A model generated the notes under the pieces. It searched no databases. It saw only the letters and a program-made list of their open reading frames with translations, and had not been told where the DNA came from. Below are positions 34,151-36,715 of a stretch of DNA of 36,715 bases, one piece after another. Made by a program: the position numbers and the translations under genes. Location of the stretch: contig DBMK01000024.1 in NCBI GenBank assembly GCA_002298885.1, positions 9,925-46,639 of the forward strand, read 5' to 3'. Numbering within the stretch: position 1 is the stretch's first letter; the number at the start of each line of letters is the position of its first letter. This DNA comes from Anaerolineaceae bacterium UBA700 (GTDB lineage Bacteria > Chloroflexota > Anaerolineae > Anaerolineales > Anaerolineaceae).

Positions 34151-35578
34151 ATGTCCACCAACCCGAGCGTTACCAAACCCGTAGCCTTCCGCCTGCGCCC
34201 GCCGGAACGACGACTGATCCTCATCCTGGGCGATTTATTGGTTTCTTACCTGGGGCTGCTGATTTCGCTCTATTTTTGGGCCCAGCGAGATGAGTGGCTT
34301 CACTTTTCGTGGAAATTTCTCGAAGAACGCCCACCGTTGTGGTTTTGGTTCCTGCCTCTGTTGTGGATCTTGCTGATTAACGAGCTGTACGACCAGCATC
34401 GCTCCAGCAGCCGTCGAGAAACGATTCGGGGCATCCTGATCGGGGCGGTTGCCGGATTTGCCTTTTACCTTGTGGTATTCTTCTTCTCTGACCCCGATTC
34501 GCTCCCCCGCCAGGGTGTTGCAACTTTCATCATTTTAAGCTCGGCCTTCACGTTCCTCTGGCGGCTGTTGTACATTAAGGTTTTCACCGCACCCCTCTTC
34601 ACTCGCCGCATCCTGGTAGTGGGCGCGGGAAAAGCTGGCACCACCCTGTGTTCGATCGTAAGGGGGATCTCGCCGCCGCCGTTCTACATTGCCGGCCTGG
34701 TCGATGATGACCCGGCGAAACTCGGCAGGCAAATCGAGAACTGCTACCCCGTGCTGGGAAAAAGCGCCCAGATGGAGGCACTTATTACCGAACACGCCAT
34801 CACCGACCTGGTCGTTGCCGTGTCCGGCGAAATGCGGCCTGAAATGTTCCAGGCCCTGGTCAACGCCCAGGAAAAGGGGATCAACGTCCGTTCCATGCCT
34901 TCTGTCTACGAGGAGCTGCTCGGCCGGGTGCCGATCTTTCTGCTCCAATCCGATTGGATCTTGCGCTCTTTCGTCGACGAGGTGCAGACCGGTGGATTTT
35001 ATGAAGGCCTGAAACGCCTGATCGACATAATCGGCGGATTGGTGGGAACGCTCCTTCTCTTGATCCTGGTCCCGATTGTCGCGATCCTGACCATATTGGA
35101 GACCGGCTGGCCGGTCATTTTCACTCAAAAAAGACTGGGTATGTACGGAGATGAATACCTGACGTTTAAATTCCGGACGATGGTGAAAAACGCCAACTCG
35201 TTACCAGCCCAGGTAACCACTGCCCACGACACGCGCATCACCCGCGTCGGCCGGATTTTGCGCAAAAGTCACCTGGATGAATGGCCTCAGTTCCTGAACG
35301 TTTTGAAGGGTGAAATGAGCCTGGTCGGGCCTCGCCCGGAGCAATCCGAGCTGGTATCGCAGCTTCAGGCTAACATTCCCTTCTACCGGGCGCGCTTGCT
35401 GGTTAAACCCGGCCTTACCGGCTGGGCGCAGGTCAATTTCGGGTATGCTTCCACGGTTGAAGATACGGCGATCAAGCTGGAATACGATTTGTACTACATC
35501 AAACACCGCAACTTGCTGCTGGACCTGGTGATTATGCTGCGTACCGTCGGCACTGTGGTCGGCTTCCGCGGCATGTAA
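34151..35578 (+). CDS. Second polyprenyl-phosphate sugar phosphotransferase, WcaJ/EpsE-like
   Basis: 475 aa. The N-terminal half has about four hydrophobic segments and a Rossmann-like CoA-binding-type fold ('ILVVGAGKAGTTLCSIV', 'GLVDDDPAKLG'). The C-terminal sugar-transferase domain shows 'KRLIDIIGGLVGTLLLLILVP', 'FTQKRLGMYGDEYLTFKFRTM', 'SHLDEWPQFLNVLKGEMSLVGPRPEQ' (Asp-Glu dyad) and 'LVKPGLTGWAQVNFGYASTVEDTAIKLEYDLYYIKH'. This is the ending of the WcaJ/EpsE/PEP-CTERM-associated type, different from the WbaP-like enzyme upstream. Base composition is distinctly more GC-rich than the genes just before it. It probably primes with glucose- or GalNAc-like phosphate; the substrate is open. Confidence 0.9.
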   Translation: MSTNPSVTKPVAFRLRPPERRLILILGDLLVSYLGLLISLYFWAQRDEWLHFSWKFLEERPPLWFWFLPLLWILLINELYDQHRSSSRRETIRGILIGAVAGFAFYLVVFFFSDPDSLPRQGVATFIILSSAFTFLWRLLYIKVFTAPLFTRRILVVGAGKAGTTLCSIVRGISPPPFYIAGLVDDDPAKLGRQIENCYPVLGKSAQMEALITEHAITDLVVAVSGEMRPEMFQALVNAQEKGINVRSMPSVYEELLGRVPIFLLQSDWILRSFVDEVQTGGFYEGLKRLIDIIGGLVGTLLLLILVPIVAILTILETGWPVIFTQKRLGMYGDEYLTFKFRTMVKNANSLPAQVTTAHDTRITRVGRILRKSHLDEWPQFLNVLKGEMSLVGPRPEQSELVSQLQANIPFYRARLLVKPGLTGWAQVNFGYASTVEDTAIKLEYDLYYIKHRNLLLDLVIMLRTVGTVVGFRGM

Positions 35579-35582
35579 ACTA

Positions 35583-35637
35583 ATATTATGATGAGTTATT
35601 GGCCGAGCTTAGCTCGGCCAATAACTCATCATAATAT
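35583..35637. repeat. Perfect 27-bp inverted repeat, probable bidirectional terminator
   Basis: Arms 35583-35609 and 35611-35637 are exact reverse complements around a single T at 35610. The inner half is GC-rich (GGCCGAGCT) and the outer half is AT-rich. It sits between the convergent ends of the sugar transferase (35578) and the CYTH gene (35646). It would give a very long hairpin in RNA from either strand, but there is no separate T-tract. Confidence 0.85.
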
Positions 35638-35645
35638 CTTAAGAA

Positions 35646-36272
35646 TTATATATCGGCGGCGATTAACCCGAACTGCGCTGCCGGATATTTCTGTTTGACT
35701 TCCCCGAAAGTTAAATTCTCGGCTTCCAGGCCCTGAGTCGACCTCAAGTGAGCGAAGAGGCCCAGGTAACTGTCAGAACTGCGCGCTTCCCATTTGAGGC
35801 CCAATGCGTCCGCCGCAGTCTGGATGGCTGCACCATCGGGCCCTTCGATTTCGGCGAAATCGCCGAACGGCATCTCGTCCAGCACTATTTCCACAGCAGC
35901 CAGGTCGTAGGTCGTGCGGTATTTCTCATAGGCTACGCTCACGCGGTAGCCCAGGGCTTCCAAAAAAGCTTTAGCATTCTCGAAGCTGCTTACCTCGAAC
36001 TCGATCTCGGGGCGCACGCTCACCTCGTGGCCAAATTCGGCCGGTCCCTTATAAGTAAGGCGCACCACTTCATCCTGGCGCAGCCGCAGCACCTGGCGGG
36101 CCAGGGCCAGTCTTCCGTCAGGCGTGTCAAAACGCAGGTTGGCTTCGAAAGTGCGCGGGTGTTTCAGCGTTGCCCCCAAACGGCGCAGCCGCTGCTCGAA
36201 ACCCGGCAAATTGGCCAGGTAAAACTTAACTTCCTGTTCCTGGTTGTTGGTGTTGGACAAAGGGTTCTCCAA
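35646..36272 (-). CDS. CYTH-domain protein (class IV adenylate cyclase / thiamine-triphosphatase-like)
   Basis: 208 aa. The N-terminus has 'EQEVKFYL', the ExExK signature of the CYTH (CyaB/ThTPase) superfamily, followed by 'ANLRFDTPDGRLALARQVLRLRQDE', 'VRLTYKGP', 'RPEIEFEVSSF', 'YEKYRTTYDL', 'VEIVLDEMPFGDFAEIEGP', the run of alternating charged strands that lines the triphosphate tunnel. It probably binds or cleaves a triphosphate or polyphosphate with a divalent metal. CyaB-type adenylate cyclase is one alternative. The start is TTG at 36272, and repeat DNA begins 3 nt upstream. It is transcribed from the opposite strand to the polysaccharide genes and is probably unrelated. Confidence 0.88.
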   Translation of the reverse strand: MENPLSNTNNQEQEVKFYLANLPGFEQRLRRLGATLKHPRTFEANLRFDTPDGRLALARQVLRLRQDEVVRLTYKGPAEFGHEVSVRPEIEFEVSSFENAKAFLEALGYRVSVAYEKYRTTYDLAAVEIVLDEMPFGDFAEIEGPDGAAIQTAADALGLKWEARSSDSYLGLFAHLRSTQGLEAENLTFGEVKQKYPAAQFGLIAADI

Positions 36273-36274
36273 AT

Positions 36275-36326
36275 AGTTTACAGTTTAAAGTTCACAGTTT
36301 ACTGTTTTCAGTAGACAGTTTACAGT
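36275..36326. repeat. Degenerate tandem AGTTTAC-type repeat
   Basis: About 52 nt built from variants of a 7- to 8-nt unit (AGTTTAC, AGTTTAA, CAGTTTA, AGTTCAC, CAGTAGAC). It abuts the CYTH start codon, so it makes up its leader and part of its promoter region. Low-complexity sequence of this sort suggests slippage. Confidence 0.7.
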
Positions 36327-36346
36327 ATAACGGATTCTGAGGGATT

Positions 36347-36403
36347 AGACCACGGACGACAGACCACAAGCAACTGTCATCCGTTTTCAGTCGTCCGTGG
36401 TCT
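36347..36403. repeat. Inverted repeat of GACCACGGACGAC type with nested copies
   Basis: A 14-bp arm at 36347-36360 is the reverse complement of 36390-36403. A shorter GACCACA (36362-36368) pairs with TGTGGTC (36403-36409). It lies after the P-type ATPase stop (36416) and could act as its terminator. No IS genes are near. Confidence 0.7.
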
Positions 36404-36415
36404 GTGGTCCTTCGT

Positions 36416-36715
36416 CTAGCTCTTCAACAACCTCGAGGAATTGCCCAGGATGCCCAGGTCGGGCAGGGATTGGGCGGCGGCGGCAAAAATAGGGGGCAGG
36501 ATGCCGAAGGCGGCTAAACTGAGACCGACCAGGTTATAAACCGTGGTAAAGATTATATTACCTCTCACCACGCCCATGGTGCGCCGGGCGATACGCAGCG
36601 CCTGGGGCACCAGCAGCCAGTCCTCACGCATCAGCGCAATCGCTGCGGCCTCGATGGCCACGTCCGTGCCGGCAGCGCCCATGGCGATGCCGACGTCAGC
36701 CTGGGCCAGGGCCGG
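36416..36715 (-). CDS. Heavy-metal P-type ATPase, C-terminal part (runs off the window edge)
   Basis: About 99 residues of the C-terminus, frame open to the window edge. It shows 'ALAQADVGIAMGAAGTDVAIEAA', the conserved GxGTDVA hinge motif after the phosphorylation domain, then 'RRTMGVVRGNIIFTTVYNLVGLSLAAFGILPP' and 'AAAAQSLPDLGILGNSSRLLKS', the last two transmembrane helices of P1B pumps. The enzyme uses ATP to move a metal ion across the membrane. The ion cannot be deduced from this fragment. The upstream part, including the phosphorylated Asp, is outside the window, so this is a partial gene and not a broken one. Confidence 0.88.
   Translation of the reverse strand, partial: PALAQADVGIAMGAAGTDVAIEAAAIALMREDWLLVPQALRIARRTMGVVRGNIIFTTVYNLVGLSLAAFGILPPIFAAAAQSLPDLGILGNSSRLLKS

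Noticed and set aside
36416..36715. Truncated P-type ATPase pseudogene
   Set aside because: The frame is intact up to the window boundary, so the missing N-terminal part is due to the window and not to a break in the gene.
1..36715. tRNA, rRNA, CRISPR arrays, insertion sequences or integrases
   Set aside because: I looked for tRNA-like cloverleaf ends, evenly spaced repeats and transposase motifs while reading the window, and found none that I could support.

Overview
The window is a dense cell-surface polysaccharide locus of a bacterium. It holds 29 protein genes: 12 glycosyltransferases, a full dTDP-L-rhamnose set, an ABC polysaccharide exporter, a Wzx/Wzy/Wzz-type module with two priming sugar-phosphate transferases, an unusual membrane lyase-like protein, a GT-C-like membrane lipoprotein, a secreted beta-helix protein and a methyltransferase. 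Two unrelated genes (a CYTH/CyaB-like protein and the end of a P-type ATPase) follow at the right edge. The best guess for the organism is Chloroflexota, probably Anaerolineae. This is inferred from the gene style: GTs with beta-sandwich inserts, GT-C-like lipoproteins, a secreted beta-helix protein ending in a short hydrophobic 'F-I-P-I..K' tail, frequent TTG/GTG starts and weak Shine-Dalgarno sites. No rRNA or other marker gene is present to confirm it.

Layout. (A) 35-9938, minus strand, high GC: GT2 with an N-terminal PqqD-like winged-helix domain, GT4, lipobox/GT-C-like membrane protein, membrane-anchored heparinase/alginate-lyase-like protein, GT4-like, GT2, in order of transcription. 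(B) 9939-13706: a strong hairpin terminator, a secreted parallel beta-helix protein (minus), an AT-rich divergent intergenic region of 385 bp, and an AT-rich methyltransferase (plus) that meets the next block tail to tail on a shared TTAA. (C) 13703-23177, minus strand: rfbC, rfbB, rfbA, rfbD, ABC permease (Wzm-like), ABC ATPase (Wzt-like, without the C-terminal sugar-binding domain), GT4 with an 11-residue-repeat coiled coil, GT2 with a beta insert, GT4 with a similar beta insert. (D) 23265-23286: a perfect 10+2+10 palindrome carrying TATAAT on both strands, between divergent operons. (E) 23320-35578, plus strand, mostly more AT-rich: Wzx flippase, CgeB-like GT, GT2, Wzy-like, GT4, WcaI-like GT4, WbaP-like priming transferase, short Wzz-like protein, second Wzy-like protein, second priming transferase (WcaJ/EpsE-like, back to high GC). 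A perfect 27-bp inverted repeat follows. (F) 35646-36715, minus strand: CYTH protein, mosaic repeats, P-type ATPase C-terminus.

Working model. dTDP-rhamnose made by RfbA/B/C/D supplies several GTs. The chain of block C would be built on a polyprenyl carrier in the cytoplasm and exported by the ABC pair. The units of block E would be primed by WbaP/WcaJ-like enzymes, flipped by Wzx, and polymerised outside by Wzy under Wzz-like control. Having both export logics diverge from one palindrome, each with unusual parts, is the most interesting aspect of the window. All functional assignments come from reading the sequence; no database search was run.
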